From Lachnospiraceae bacterium (GTDB lineage Bacteria; Bacillota; Clostridia; Lachnospirales; Lachnospiraceae), in NCBI GenBank assembly GCA_014804655.1, contig JAAUZK010000026.1, positions 1 to 57,154 on the forward strand: DNA of 57,154 nucleotides. Reading direction: 5' to 3'. Under the pieces are notes generated by a model. It searched no databases. It saw nothing but the letters and a program-made list of their open reading frames with translations, and was not told the origin of the DNA. The translations under genes were made by a program, and so were the position numbers. Every line of letters begins with the position of its first letter. The first letter of the stretch is position 1. Below are positions 8,827-18,299 of the stretch, piece after piece.

Positions 8827-8971
8827 TATTTTTTATCATAGATAAAAGCAAGGAATGTATAAAAAGGAATGCGTTTTGTAGTTAAATGTGGTATTATAAA
8901 TATAGAGAGTAATATTATGAAGCTTATAGTACGGTTCCATAGTAAATATTATATAAATAATTGAAAACGTT

Positions 8972-9250
8972 AATCCCCAGCTATGCTGGGGAGAATAGAG
9001 TAAGCAGTAGCGTAGAGGAGATTATAAAAAGCCTCCTATGATACAATGGGAAAGCTGTTGGGAACCAATCTCAAAGAATAGTAGGCAGTCCCAATTGACA
9101 GTTAAAGGTTATTACATACGAAATGGAAATGCCAGTACCATATTGTTTTTATCCCTAAGTATAGGAAAAGCGCTAAATATGATAAAGAAGGAAACAAGTA
9201 TCAAAGAGAGTATGAATGTAAAAAGGCAAAAGGCGTGTCCGAATGAAGGA
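8972..9250 (+). mobile_element. IS200/IS605-type tnpA remnant with left-end hairpin
   Basis: CCCCAGC-TAT-GCTGGGG (8975-8991) is the type of subterminal hairpin carried by IS200/IS605 elements. Downstream, reading from CAG 9133, the translation is QYHIVFIPKYRKSAKYDKEG, the signature start of the Y1 transposase TnpA. The frame is lost on both sides, the HUH and catalytic Tyr regions are absent, and a stop is at 9244. This is an inactive fragment. Confidence 0.7.
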
Positions 9251-9354
9251 CATTTAGAAAAAATCATATTTGGATAATTATAAAAAAGTAAAATGTAATT
9301 TTGGTATAGGGAAAGGGTGTCATGCGTTTTATGTGATTGCCATGATGTGTCATA

Positions 9355-9383
9355 TTAACATATTGCGCGGCAAGATGTATAAT
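9355..9383 (+). promoter_or_regulatory. Predicted promoter of the ubiquitin-like operon
   Basis: TTAACA (9355-9360) and TATAAT (9378-9383) with exactly 17 bp spacing, 53 bp before the XRE regulator. It is the only good promoter found before the array, so the regulator probably controls its own promoter. Confidence 0.6.
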
Positions 9384-9435
9384 TACGAAAAGCGCTTGAG
9401 GCACTGTAGAAGAAATGATTTGGGAGGAAATAACC

Positions 9436-9738
9436 ATGAATTCAACAGACAATGTGGATATTCGACGTAACTTGATAGAGGTTTTTAAGGACGAGGTGCC
9501 AGTTTTGAGAACTAAAGCAAGGATATCACAAGAGATAGTAACTGAAAAAATCGGTGTTTCTCGACAAACTTATAGTAGTATTGAAACTGGAAAACGCGAG
9601 ATGTCATGGACGGTTTTTCTTGCACTTTTGGCGTATTTTCAGAACAATGGGCTGACAAGAGGAGCATTAAGTAAAATTGATGGTTTCGAGGAAATGGTCT
9701 CACAAGCAATCGATGAAAATACGAAAACAAATAGCTAA
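9436..9738 (+). CDS. XRE-family helix-turn-helix regulator
   Basis: A 100-residue DNA-binding protein; ISQEIVTEKIGVSRQTYSSIE is a textbook XRE helix-turn-helix (residues 34-54). I start it at ATG 9436, behind GGGAGGAAATAACC, although the frame is open seven codons further. It is the first gene after the predicted promoter and 33 bp before the first E2-like gene, on the same strand. Small XRE proteins in this position usually repress their own operon and lift repression on some stress signal; that is inference here. Confidence 0.8.
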   Translation: MNSTDNVDIRRNLIEVFKDEVPVLRTKARISQEIVTEKIGVSRQTYSSIETGKREMSWTVFLALLAYFQNNGLTRGALSKIDGFEEMVSQAIDENTKTNS

Positions 9739-9771
9739 CGGCTCGTTTTAATATCTGAGGAGGAATGGAAT

Positions 9772-10353
9772 ATGGCTGATCCTAGGGCATTAAGAAAAAA
9801 GAGACTTGAGAATGAGTATAAAGAATTGATGGAGTTGGATAAAAAGAGTTCGGTTATTGAAATTAAACCGCAAGGAAATGCTCCGTATGAGTCTTATACG
9901 ATAGTTTTCAATATTCGGACCATCGTTAGTCCTGCACCAACGTATCGTGAGAAAACCATCTGTACTTTGACAATCCCCCCGAACTATCCAGAGGGAGCTC
10001 CGAGTATTACGGCAAATAATACACCTTACCCTTGGCACATAAACTGGTTTCAGAGTGGCAGATGGTGTTTGGGAAATTGGAATCGTGAAGAATCTTTAGT
10101 GAATTATTTACATAGATGCGCTCGAACACTTCAATTTGATCCAGAAATAGCGAACCCTGGTAGCGTTGCAAATCGTGATGCTATCCCTTTTTGGGAGGCT
10201 AATAAAAACAATCGTAGAGTTATTCCGTGTGATAAACAAGTGCTGCCAACGTTGGATGGACCAGAACAGATAACTATTAATCAAAAGGTAACTCCACAGA
10301 TTACAATAAAGACACAGGCCGAAAAACCTAAGATTAATATTATCAGGAAATAG
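9772..10353 (+). CDS. E2-like ubiquitin-conjugating protein, copy a (active-site Cys present)
   Basis: A 193-residue protein with the layout of an E2/UBC fold: LTIPPNYPEGAPSI (the beta-strand and Y-P-x-x-x-P signature), WHINW in place of the eukaryotic HPN, then GRWCLGNW with Cys99 at the expected catalytic position, and the helix ESLVNYLHRCARTL. E2 proteins accept an activated ubiquitin-like protein on that Cys. A C-terminal tail of about 70 residues holds a conserved block NRDAIPFWEANKNN and two P-x-I-x-I motifs (PQITIK 175-180, PKINII 186-191). It is about half identical to the next gene. It follows the regulator behind GAGGAGGAATGG. Confidence 0.82.
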   Translation: MADPRALRKKRLENEYKELMELDKKSSVIEIKPQGNAPYESYTIVFNIRTIVSPAPTYREKTICTLTIPPNYPEGAPSITANNTPYPWHINWFQSGRWCLGNWNREESLVNYLHRCARTLQFDPEIANPGSVANRDAIPFWEANKNNRRVIPCDKQVLPTLDGPEQITINQKVTPQITIKTQAEKPKINIIRK

Positions 10354-10374
10354 AACGAAAGGAACGATGTGATA

Positions 10375-10926
10375 ATGGTGGATCAGAGGGCATTAAGGCA
10401 AAGACGCCTACAGAATGAATATGATGAATTAATGAAAATTAGTGGAAATGTTATTAAGATTGAGCCGTTGGGAAATGCTCCGTATGAAAAGTACAGGGTA
10501 ACATTTTACTTGCGAACGGTAATAAGCCCTGTGCCTGCATTCAGAGAAAAAACAGTATGTATTTTAACAATTCCTGCTGGATATCCCGATGTTGTCCCCA
10601 AAATGGCAGTGGATAGTTCTTCTATGCCTCAACCATGGCATCCAAATTGGTACAAAAGTGGTACTTGGTGCTTTGGCTATTGGACGAAAGAGGAATCTCT
10701 TGCCAATTATATTTATCGATGCGCTAAAACAATTCAGTTTGATGAAGAGTTTACTGATGCTAAGATAGATGCGGCTGCAAATAAGGAGGCGGTTCCCTTT
10801 TGGAATGCTAATAGAGGGAAGTTGGGTATCATACCATCAGATACTAAAAGATTGCCTGTTTCAGATGCTGATGTTCCCACTATAAAAATCTTAAAAACTC
10901 AAAAGCCCAAGATTACTATTAAATGA
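10375..10926 (+). CDS. E2-like ubiquitin-conjugating protein, copy b (active-site Cys present)
   Basis: A 183-residue paralogue of the preceding gene. It keeps LTIPAGYPDVVPK, WHPNW (closer to the eukaryotic HPN than copy a) and GTWCFGYW with Cys99. The tail holds NKEAVPFWNANRGK and ends with PTIKIL and PKITIK, so the motif is at the very C-terminus. I chose ATG 10375 over the GTG six bases earlier because MVDQRALRQRRL then lines up with MADPRALRKKRL of copy a. Two active E2-like proteins in one operon could serve different targets or form a pair. Confidence 0.82.
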   Translation: MVDQRALRQRRLQNEYDELMKISGNVIKIEPLGNAPYEKYRVTFYLRTVISPVPAFREKTVCILTIPAGYPDVVPKMAVDSSSMPQPWHPNWYKSGTWCFGYWTKEESLANYIYRCAKTIQFDEEFTDAKIDAAANKEAVPFWNANRGKLGIIPSDTKRLPVSDADVPTIKILKTQKPKITIK

Positions 10927-10942
10927 CATGGAGGATAAACAA

Positions 10943-11206
10943 ATGGCAGACATTAATGTGAAAATCATTCATCCGACGAACAATTCAGACATTGACATCG
11001 GACTTCCGGAGAACATTGTATTGAGAGATGTATTCAGCCAACTGATCGATGCTAATTTTCTCAGTGCAGGACAGCCGTACACAGGGGTTCTGAAGCCTTC
11101 TGGAGCGAGAAAAGAAAGCGTTCCGTTGGACAATGACAAGACAATCGGGGAGAATGGCGTAGGAAATAATGACACGATTCAGACGCTTATAGCAACGCAA
11201 GCTTGA
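10943..11206 (+). CDS. Ubiquitin-like beta-grasp protein, copy 1 (ends in Ala)
   Basis: An 87-residue protein that reads like a YukD/EsaB-type ubiquitin fold: strand INVKIIHP, a helix VLRDVFSQLIDANFL, and a final strand DTIQTLIATQA. ATG 10943 has GGAGGATAAACAA before it; an in-frame ATG at 10928 has none. The DNA is identical to copy 2 (13522-13788) except two silent changes and the last codons: here the product stops after Ala, without the Gly of copy 2. Adenylation by an E1 usually needs a small terminal residue, classically Gly, so this copy may be a non-conjugated or differently used form. Codon use is visibly richer in G and C than the neighbouring genes. Confidence 0.8.
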   Translation: MADINVKIIHPTNNSDIDIGLPENIVLRDVFSQLIDANFLSAGQPYTGVLKPSGARKESVPLDNDKTIGENGVGNNDTIQTLIATQA

Positions 11207-11267
11207 TTTAGGCATAGAATAGTTGCAAGTCTCTTTAACTTGGATGTTTGTTAATTTGAGGGGTTTT

Positions 11268-11678
11268 ATGCAGAAAATCAAAATAATTAATAGAACTGAC
11301 GGCAAGGACTATACCGAAAAGATAACTGCAGCAAAAATGATTCCTGCCAAATGCGGAAAGACTGGCGTTGGTATTTTAGTAAAATTGACGCGTGATTCTA
11401 CAGGTTGGTGTTGGAAAGAGACTCTTAATAACGGTGAAGGACACGGGATAGCCGGATTGTACAGCACTGAGGAGTTGGTGTTTGATGCACCTCAACGAAC
11501 TGATGAGAAATTTTGTTGTGCAGGATGCGGAGCCAAGAATTTTGTTAAGTGTAGTTCATGTAATCAGATGTCATGTTGGTTTGGAGACAGATTATTTGAG
11601 TGTGCCTTCTGTGGTCATAAGGGAGAAGTTTCCGGGATAATAAAATCGGTAGGTATGTTGCTTGATGGTAAGAAGTAA
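11268..11678 (+). CDS. TerY-C-like zinc-binding protein
   Basis: A 136-residue protein. The C-terminal part has a cysteine series CAGC, CSSC, SCW, CAFC (within residues 88-123) that matches the spacing of the TerY-C metal-binding domain, a binuclear treble-clef zinc module known from tellurite-resistance-associated and other conflict-system proteins. The first 80 residues (MQKIKIINRTDGK...) are unrecognised. ATG 11268 follows TGAGGGG. It lies between the two Ubl copies; removing the insertion sequence that starts 15 bp later puts Ubl copy 2 directly after it. A recognition role in the conjugation pathway (E3-like or reader) is speculative. Confidence 0.6.
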   Translation: MQKIKIINRTDGKDYTEKITAAKMIPAKCGKTGVGILVKLTRDSTGWCWKETLNNGEGHGIAGLYSTEELVFDAPQRTDEKFCCAGCGAKNFVKCSSCNQMSCWFGDRLFECAFCGHKGEVSGIIKSVGMLLDGKK

Positions 11679-11692
11679 GTGTTTCATTAAAC

Positions 11693-13498
11693 CATAACTT
11701 CTCGGAATCTCAATAAATGAGGTTTCACTTGAAATTTGACAACTGAATATCGTGTAGGAAAAGAAATTTGAGAAAAATGGACATAAACGTTGGACATAGA
11801 TGGTACTATACCTTGAAAAATATCTCGTGTAAGGGTAAGATATCATTATTAAGCGGCTAAACTTAATAATGATTCCTGAAATGCCTCAGTCGGTGGCATT
11901 TCCCAGGCATCAAGATGTTGTAGCATCATGATGCCGTAGAGGCGGTAGTACCACATCTTTGTAGCGCGGTGCCTGCCGTCTTCTAGTTTATAGTCCTCTT
12001 TCTCACGTTTGTTGGAACGTTCCACGGAAGTCCTTGCGTCATATTCCTTTTTCCATGCCTCGGATTCCCTTGGCGGTGTGTTAAACAGTCTTGGATTATC
12101 GCTGGTATAAATATGTACCGTCCTGCCATATCTGGCAGGGGAACAGGGATGTCCACAGAAACAGCCCCCGTCTGCGATCTGCTTTGGGGCAGCGGTATTT
12201 TGCCCGGCGCATTGTAGTTTCATAGACATCCTTATGCATGCGTAAGCCCATTCTGCAGACAGGGACACCGTCATCATCAATGGTGAAATCCTCCTTATAA
12301 ATGAAATGCCCTGTATGCCTTGGATTGAGGCCAATGAAAGGAAAGATGTCCTCACGTTTGCAGTATTCGTAGACAGGATAGGCGTCATGTGCAGAATCCA
12401 GAAGGAGTTTTTCAATGTGGAATTCCGGGAGATACGCTTCCATGGTGAAAAAAGAATGCAGGAAGGAAAGCATATCATGCCTGGAAGCCCGTTCCAAAAG
12501 AGGGAAAACGGGAAGGTCACTATGGGAATCGGAAGCTACGTACATGTAGAGGTGGTAACCGAAGAAATAGCATTCCCGGTGGGAATCCCATCCCCAGTTA
12601 CGGTCCGGCCGTGAGTAATGGTGTCTGCAGTTACAGCTGAGGCACCCTTCTTCTAGACAGTTACAGAGCCTCTTTTTACGATGCTGTGCGGCGGTGCGGA
12701 CAGGGGTGCCGTCACTGGCGAGGGAAAGATGTGCCGGGTCGAGTAGCCCGCGTTCTATGGATTTACCAAGGAACTGCTGGCTGTACAGCTTAAAAATAAG
12801 CCAGAAAGGATTTTCAGGTTTTAACTTCCAGAGTTCCAGTAGAGAGAGGAGTTTTGAAGCCACACTGGAAGAATCACAGGGAGTCTTGTCACCTTTCTTT
12901 TTGCCTTTAGGAGGTTTCAGTTTAGGGAACCGGTCTTTGGGTGAATGGTTATTGGAACCATCCTGCCAAAGGCGGGAAAAGAAATCATAAAAAGTGCCGA
13001 CACCGGGAGTATCACCAAAAGAGAAACCGCTGAGGATGGCATATAAGGGAGTGTCCCTGAGCATACGGCACCAGAGGGTAATGGAAGTGACTTTCAGCTT
13101 TAGGGCGAGAAGGTAAGAGCGCTGCATGCAGGAGGGAAGCCGCGGGGCGTGTCCAAAGACAGAATAGCAGTCCTGCATGATGGAATCGGTCAGGGACAGG
13201 TCAAGGTACCAGAACTGGATGATAAAATCCTAGGTGATTTTGGGCAGGGAAAAGGGATCAGGATAAAATTTAAGGAAACCGGATACGAAAGTATCCTGGA
13301 AAGGCGGCATGTCCGCCAGGGTTATAAGGTAACATCAAAGATCGCCTCCAATCAAAAAATGTATTTATTGACTAAGGGCGCGTAGCACCGCATTTTTTGA
13401 AAGGATTGTCAAGTGATTTTGATAAAAAAGTGGGTGATTTTTGAAAGATAGAGTCTGAAAGCCCTAAAAATATGGGCTAAAGATTCCGAGAAATTATG
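11693..13498. mobile_element. Insertion sequence (DDE type), inactive, with terminal inverted repeats
   Basis: CATAACTTCTCGGAATCT at 11693-11710 and AGATTCCGAGAAATTATG at 13481-13498 are inverted repeats of each other with one mismatch, so the element is 1806 bp long. It carries one transposase frame on the minus strand, broken twice. It splits the ubiquitin-like operon between the TerY-C gene and Ubl copy 2. No clear target duplication is visible. Confidence 0.8.
11849..13310 (-). pseudogene. DDE transposase, nonsense mutation and frameshift
   Basis: The minus-strand frame starts at ATG 13310 (MPPFQDTFVSGFLKFY), is stopped by a TAG at 13230-13232, continues as DFIIQFWYLDLSLTDSIMQD and then through SDGTPVRTA and LLDSAHDAYPVYEYC (likely catalytic Asp residues), and shifts frame between about 12100 and 12190. 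The C-terminus with RTSVERSNKREKEDYKLE is found in the other frame down to 11849. The pattern is that of IS4/IS5/IS1182-type DDE transposases; I cannot fix the family. The element should not be mobile on its own. Confidence 0.75.
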
Positions 13499-13521
13499 AC
13501 AAATAATAGGAGGATAAGCAA

Positions 13522-13788
13522 ATGGCAGACATTAATGTGAAAATCATTCATCCGACGAACAATTCAGACATTGACATCGGACTTCCGGAGAACATTGTGT
13601 TGAGAGATGTATTCAGCCAGCTGATCGATGCTAATTTTCTCAGTGCAGGACAGCCGTACACAGGGGTTCTGAAGCCTTCTGGAGCGAGAAAAGAAAGCGT
13701 TCCGTTGGACAATGACAAGACAATCGGGGAGAATGGCGTAGGAAATAATGACACGATTCAGACGCTTATAGCAACGCAAGCGGGGTGA
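13522..13788 (+). CDS. Ubiquitin-like beta-grasp protein, copy 2 (ends in Gly)
   Basis: An 88-residue protein identical to copy 1 through ...IQTLIATQA, but with one more residue, a C-terminal Gly, before the stop. The homology to copy 1 begins in the ribosome binding site (AGGAGGATAAGCAA) and ends abruptly at the last Ala codon. A free Gly at the end is what an E1 can adenylate directly, so this copy looks like a ready-to-conjugate form that needs no processing. Insertion sequences flank it on both sides. It is the copy I would expect to be the conjugated one. Confidence 0.82.
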   Translation: MADINVKIIHPTNNSDIDIGLPENIVLRDVFSQLIDANFLSAGQPYTGVLKPSGARKESVPLDNDKTIGENGVGNNDTIQTLIATQAG

Positions 13789-13826
13789 GAGTAACTATCT
13801 TTCACCGATATATATTTATTTAGGTA

Positions 13827-13889
13827 ATTGCGAAATAAGTTCGCAATCTTGATTCCAAACAAGGAAGAAATCCTGCGGAGCAGGATTTC
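13827..13889. repeat. Two perfect hairpins after Ubl copy 2
   Basis: ATTGCGAA/TTCGCAAT (13827-13847, 5-base loop) and GAAATCCTGC/GCAGGATTTC (13867-13889, 10-bp stem, 3-base loop). Neither is followed by a T run. They could belong to the end of the neighbouring decayed insertion sequence or act as an mRNA stability element between the Ubl and JAB genes. Confidence 0.5.
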
Positions 13890-13961
13890 AAGGATAAAAG
13901 AGGACGGTGGCAAAATCAGGCACACTTTAATAAGCCTTATAACTTATAAAGTTGGTAAGTC

Positions 13962-15437
13962 CTAAGTTACAAGTGGCTTCAGGCTGCAAATGTATTCGTG
14001 ATGCTTTATCTTATCTGCAAGAACGACAGTTATCAGTTGAGTGATACCTGCCAGAATTAAATTCGCATGCAGGGTTTTCTCATTTTGAGTGCGGCGTCCT
14101 GCAAGACAGAGATTTTCCTTGATATGATTGAGGTTCCGTTCAACGGCAGTCCGCATTTTGTAAGTGTTGTCCCATTTTTTCCTTCCACGGACGATACCGG
14201 GATAAGCACGGAGATTCTTTCCTAGGTAGATATAAACCATCCGCCCGCATTTAGAAGAAGTGCAGGGATCATCACAATTACACTGTTGGAAAGACTTGCG
14301 GGCATCAGGGTCATAGACCTAGCTCATTTTCGGATAGACAAACTTAAAGGTCGGCAGTCCGCTCCTGAGATTAGATCTGCTTCCTTCCGGCTTCATGGGA
14401 AGGGAGGAATCATGAGGACAGCAAGGGATACTGTTTTCATTGATGGTATAATCGGCATTTTCAAAATGGGCTCTTGCATTGAGAGGTATATATGCTTTAA
14501 GAAAGTGACGGTTTTTGCCAAATATATCGCCTGCAATAAGGTCTTTATAAGGCTTTAACGTATCAAAAGCAGCATCGCCAAGGAAGGCTTTAGGATTGAT
14601 CAAGGGATGTTTGGCAAAGAAATCTTTTAGGGTGGGGATAAGAAGTTTTGAATCATGGACACAATTATCTTCATCCGGAGAATCGGATTCCTTTTCGACA
14701 ACAATATCAGGATGAGACTTCATAAGGTCTTTATTATAAAAAGAAATATGCCGGATGATGCCAAGACCATTGGTAACAATACCAAACTTGAAGACATAGC
14801 AAAAATGACCATTGATATATAACTGTTTGATCTCAGGATTAGCAGAGGCATGGGAAGACAGTGCTCCATAAGCGACTTTATAGGGGTCATAGTTTTTATC
14901 AAAGCCTATAGTTTTCGCATAGGCTTTTAATTAATTTATGATTCGGTTTGCGTATTTAAGGTTATTTTCAGTAACGAAGACTTCGATACCGGAAGAATCA
15001 AAGATGGTCATTTCAGCTTTAGAAGAATCAATGGCCTGACAGATTGGTTCAGTGATATCCACAAGGTTATCAAAAACAGAAGCTAAATCGTCAAGAAAAT
15101 CTTGTTTGAAACGAATGATCTTGGAAGCATCCGGAACCTTACGAGAGCCACAGAATTCCCGCAAAGGTCTGGAGTAGTGGAGGAAAGTGAGAAGAAGCTG
15201 ATCTGTAGGAATGGGAAAAATACGCTGGATGATCAAAGCCCACAGAAAAGCTTTTAAAGGGTATTTACGGGTTCTGCCTGTTAATGCATAGAAATGATTA
15301 TAAAAGGAAACCAGAATGATTTCATCAAGGTCGATATGGTTTTCTAATAGAGAAAGAAAAGCAGGTTTGTCGTTATCAAATTTATCCTGGTAATCCAGAA
15401 AAATATCTGCCAAAGAGAGCTGTATATATGCTATCAT
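13962..15437 (-). pseudogene. Second DDE transposase (IS1182-like), multiply frameshifted
   Basis: The frame starts at ATG 15437 (MIAYIQLSLADIFLDY), is broken near 14931, resumes at 14902-14720 and 14723-14319, and ends with 14240-13962 (RTAVERNLNHIKENLCLAGR). Pieces such as MTIFDSSGIEVFV, KAFLGDAAFDTLKPYKDL and the RTAVER C-terminus are typical of IS1182-type DDE transposases. With at least three breaks it is dead. It occupies the interval between Ubl copy 2 and the first JAMM gene. Confidence 0.75.
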
Positions 15438-15612
15438 AGGTATCAGAATAACTCCTTTCCGGGTGGATGGTTAATGGTTTCTGGACAACTCTATTATACC
15501 ATATCCGGAGAGGAGTTATTTGTTTTTGAGAAAAAAGAATTCCGTATTTATGTGGGTTCTGGCGTTTCGCAAACGACTAAAATATATTTATTTGTTGTAA
15601 GGAGGGTGACAA

Positions 15613-17040
15613 TTGTCTGACTTGAGAATTGACATTCAGGGCATGAATGATCGTAATGTTATACAAGAAAAAAATTTTCCAGAGTTTGACGATTTGACGA
15701 CCCTGCTTCGCCCTACAGGTGGGGTTTCAGCATCGGATAAAGTAAGAATCGTATTTAGATCATCTGCTGTGAAGATACTGTTTAACCATATCTCTTGGGG
15801 AAAGAAGTATCATCGAGGCGATGTTGAGCAAGCCGGGATAATAATAGGAAAGTATTATAGGGATATATCTGTTCACGATGAGGTGATTTGGGGGGATGTA
15901 ATTGCTGTTATTCCGTCTGATTCGGATTTGGTTAATGCAACATTTGAAAATATTGATATTACTGCACAGGCTTGGGGCAAAATGTACGAGGATGCCGAGG
16001 AATATATTAGCCAAGGGATGCAGGTATTAGGTTGGTACCATACTCATTTGGATAATATCAATACGAGGTTTTCGGCATTAGATAGAAGCACACAAAAAAA
16101 ATCATTTACATTTGATTATAGTTTTGGAGTTGTGTTTAACCCAAATCAAAAGAAATGGTCAGCTTTTTATGGTCCGAACAGCACAGAATGCAAAGGGCTG
16201 TTGCTTTTGGATAATAGTATAACGGAAGAGATTGAGGAGAATCCCCAAATTAGAATTAAACAGGTAAATGGGGACTCTGTTCTGAAGAAAGACGGAACGG
16301 TCATTCATTTAGATGATAACGGAAATCCCATACCGCTTCGAAAACAGGTTAATCACGCAATTGAAGAAGAGGATGATGACCAGGATACATTGAGTTCAGT
16401 AATAGGACAGTTCTTTACAGGAATAGGCGGTTTGTTATCTGGAAAGAAAAAGAAGAAAAAAAATATTGGGCATGATAGTCACACAGATGCAAACGCACGC
16501 ACAGAGTCAAGAGATCAGGGATTGCCAGCTGATAGAATCAGTGCACGGAGAAGAGAACAAAAACCAATTTGGGAAAGTCAGGAGAGATTAAGCAAGGAAA
16601 GAAGTAATAATGCTCCTAAGATAGAAATACTAAGAGCGCCCGAAAATAGTAGTGCAATGATAAGGTGCGCTTTCTACTCGCTTCTATCAAACGAAGAATT
16701 TAAGCTATTTCCAAATTATGGACTAATAGTTAAAAAAGAAACAATAGGCAGATTATTGAAATTGCAGCCTGTCGGCAAGAATAAAAGCCCTTTGATATAT
16801 GGGAAAATGTATCAACAAAATGACTGTGCTGTTTTATCGCTTTCTCAACAAGAAGAAGCAAATTGCCGGATCATTTTCGGTAAAGATTTAACCGAAGGAG
16901 AAAAACTTAAAACCATTGCATTGGGATTGTATGGAACTTCATCAAAAGCTAAAGTTCGATTCATAGTGATAATTGATGAAATAAGTAGTCGTTCTGTTGA
17001 TGTAAGGGTAATCCATTATAGTAAAGGAGATATTATATGA
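15613..17040 (+). CDS. JAB/JAMM isopeptidase 1, long form
   Basis: A 475-residue protein starting with TTG behind GGAGGGTGAC. Residues 45-200 form a JAB/MPN domain: Glu72 in VEQAGIIIG and the metal motif GWYHTHLDNINTRFSALD (His143, His145, Ser154, Asp157), all present. Such enzymes cleave ubiquitin-like proteins from targets or trim their C-termini. After it come PQIRIK (211-216), a linker with seven Lys residues (278-283 region), PKIEIL (335-340), and an unrecognised C-terminal domain of about 130 residues. Its stop overlaps the E1 start (ATGA), so the two are coupled. Confidence 0.85.
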   Translation: MSDLRIDIQGMNDRNVIQEKNFPEFDDLTTLLRPTGGVSASDKVRIVFRSSAVKILFNHISWGKKYHRGDVEQAGIIIGKYYRDISVHDEVIWGDVIAVIPSDSDLVNATFENIDITAQAWGKMYEDAEEYISQGMQVLGWYHTHLDNINTRFSALDRSTQKKSFTFDYSFGVVFNPNQKKWSAFYGPNSTECKGLLLLDNSITEEIEENPQIRIKQVNGDSVLKKDGTVIHLDDNGNPIPLRKQVNHAIEEEDDDQDTLSSVIGQFFTGIGGLLSGKKKKKKNIGHDSHTDANARTESRDQGLPADRISARRREQKPIWESQERLSKERSNNAPKIEILRAPENSSAMIRCAFYSLLSNEEFKLFPNYGLIVKKETIGRLLKLQPVGKNKSPLIYGKMYQQNDCAVLSLSQQEEANCRIIFGKDLTEGEKLKTIALGLYGTSSKAKVRFIVIIDEISSRSVDVRVIHYSKGDII

Positions 17041-18293
17041 ATGAGAAAATAACACTTTACAACAGTGAATATGGAGAGACAGCTTTTGACAGAGCTAAAC
17101 TTATTTCATGGTGGTCACAAGATGTAGTCTCTTCGAGTAAAATTCTTGTCGTGGGAGCTGGGGCAATCGGTAATGAGACACTGAAAAACTTAACTTTGTT
17201 AGGTGTTGGTAAGATATTTGTTTGCGATATGGATACCATATCTGTTTCTAATTTGAGTAGGACGGTATTGTTTAATATAAATGATGTAGGTAGATATAAG
17301 GCGGAAATAGCATCGGAACGGGTGTTGGCAATGAGCAACAACCCAGAATGCAAGGTGGATTATTTTGTTGGTGACATAGTGAATAAACTGGGTCATGGAG
17401 TATTTAGGAGATTTGATGTGGTTTTAGGATGCCTAGATAATATGCTTACTCGAAAAGATGTTAACAGGCGATGCTGCCTTTTCCAGAAGCCGTACATGGA
17501 CGCAGGAATATCGGGTTTAGGTTTGTCACTAAATGTTCACCATTACCCTGAATCTAGTTGCTTGGAGTGCGGTATGGATTCTAAGGATATAGCTAGAGAA
17601 AGAAGAATTCGTTATTCCTGTGATGTTTTTAAGAAAAGAGCAATTCAAGAAGGTCATGCTGCAACTGTATTGATTTCAACAGCAATAGTTAGTGCCTTGC
17701 AGGTGCAAGAAGCTATTAAAGCACTTCACCATTTGAATGGAATTGATCTTGAAGTTCCTGTTCAATATGGGAAAAAATACTATTATCAGGGAATGAATCA
17801 TCTTTTTGAACAGATGAGAGTTCCTTTTAAGGAAGAGTGTTCAGCGCATTTTAGTATTGATAATGTTATAGAAACCCAACTCTCTTCGGAAGACAAATTA
17901 GGCGATGTGCTGGCAAAATTAAGAGAGTTATTTGGATATGACTGTGTTATAGACACATATCCAGACAGTGCATTTGTCACAAGAGCAAAATGCATCAATT
18001 GTCATAGAGATATCGTTGTTAATAAACCTATGTCAGAAGTATATTCGGATGAATTATACTGTGATAATTGTACTAAAACAGATGCAAGTGGGTATACACC
18101 TGACTATTCCGCAGTCGATTTGTTTTCAGTTGATATGGATGAACAATACTTGATGGATCATTCGTTGGAACAAGTTGGGATTCCGCCGCTCCATATTCTG
18201 ACAGTTAGAGAAAAAGGAAATGATGAGAACGTAAAATATATTGAGTTGACAAAAGACTTAAATAGAGTTTTGCCGAATACTTTCGGGTGTTGA
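17037..18293 (+). CDS. E1-like ubiquitin-activating enzyme (ThiF family)
   Basis: A 418-residue adenylating enzyme. It has the nucleotide-binding GAGAIG (40-45), DMD (64-66), NLSR (72-75), LDN (133-135), a CLEC zinc pair (175-178) and Cys195 in RYSCDVFKK, in the place where E1 enzymes carry the catalytic Cys. After residue 230 there is an extra region with a zinc ribbon (CINC 319-322, CDNC 342-345) and a C-terminal strand-rich tail. E1 enzymes activate the C-terminus of the Ubl with ATP and pass it to E2. It overlaps the JAMM gene by 4 bp and is followed after 6 bp by the membrane zinc protein. Confidence 0.88.
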   Translation: MNEKITLYNSEYGETAFDRAKLISWWSQDVVSSSKILVVGAGAIGNETLKNLTLLGVGKIFVCDMDTISVSNLSRTVLFNINDVGRYKAEIASERVLAMSNNPECKVDYFVGDIVNKLGHGVFRRFDVVLGCLDNMLTRKDVNRRCCLFQKPYMDAGISGLGLSLNVHHYPESSCLECGMDSKDIARERRIRYSCDVFKKRAIQEGHAATVLISTAIVSALQVQEAIKALHHLNGIDLEVPVQYGKKYYYQGMNHLFEQMRVPFKEECSAHFSIDNVIETQLSSEDKLGDVLAKLRELFGYDCVIDTYPDSAFVTRAKCINCHRDIVVNKPMSEVYSDELYCDNCTKTDASGYTPDYSAVDLFSVDMDEQYLMDHSLEQVGIPPLHILTVREKGNDENVKYIELTKDLNRVLPNTFGC

Positions 18294-18299
18294 TGAAAT

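Noticed and set aside
9038..9277. 79-codon frame as a separate gene
   Set aside because: It is a shifted reading of the IS200 transposase remnant.
10928..10942. Earlier start for Ubl copy 1
   Set aside because: Adds five residues that overlap the ribosome binding site; copy 2 has no matching start.
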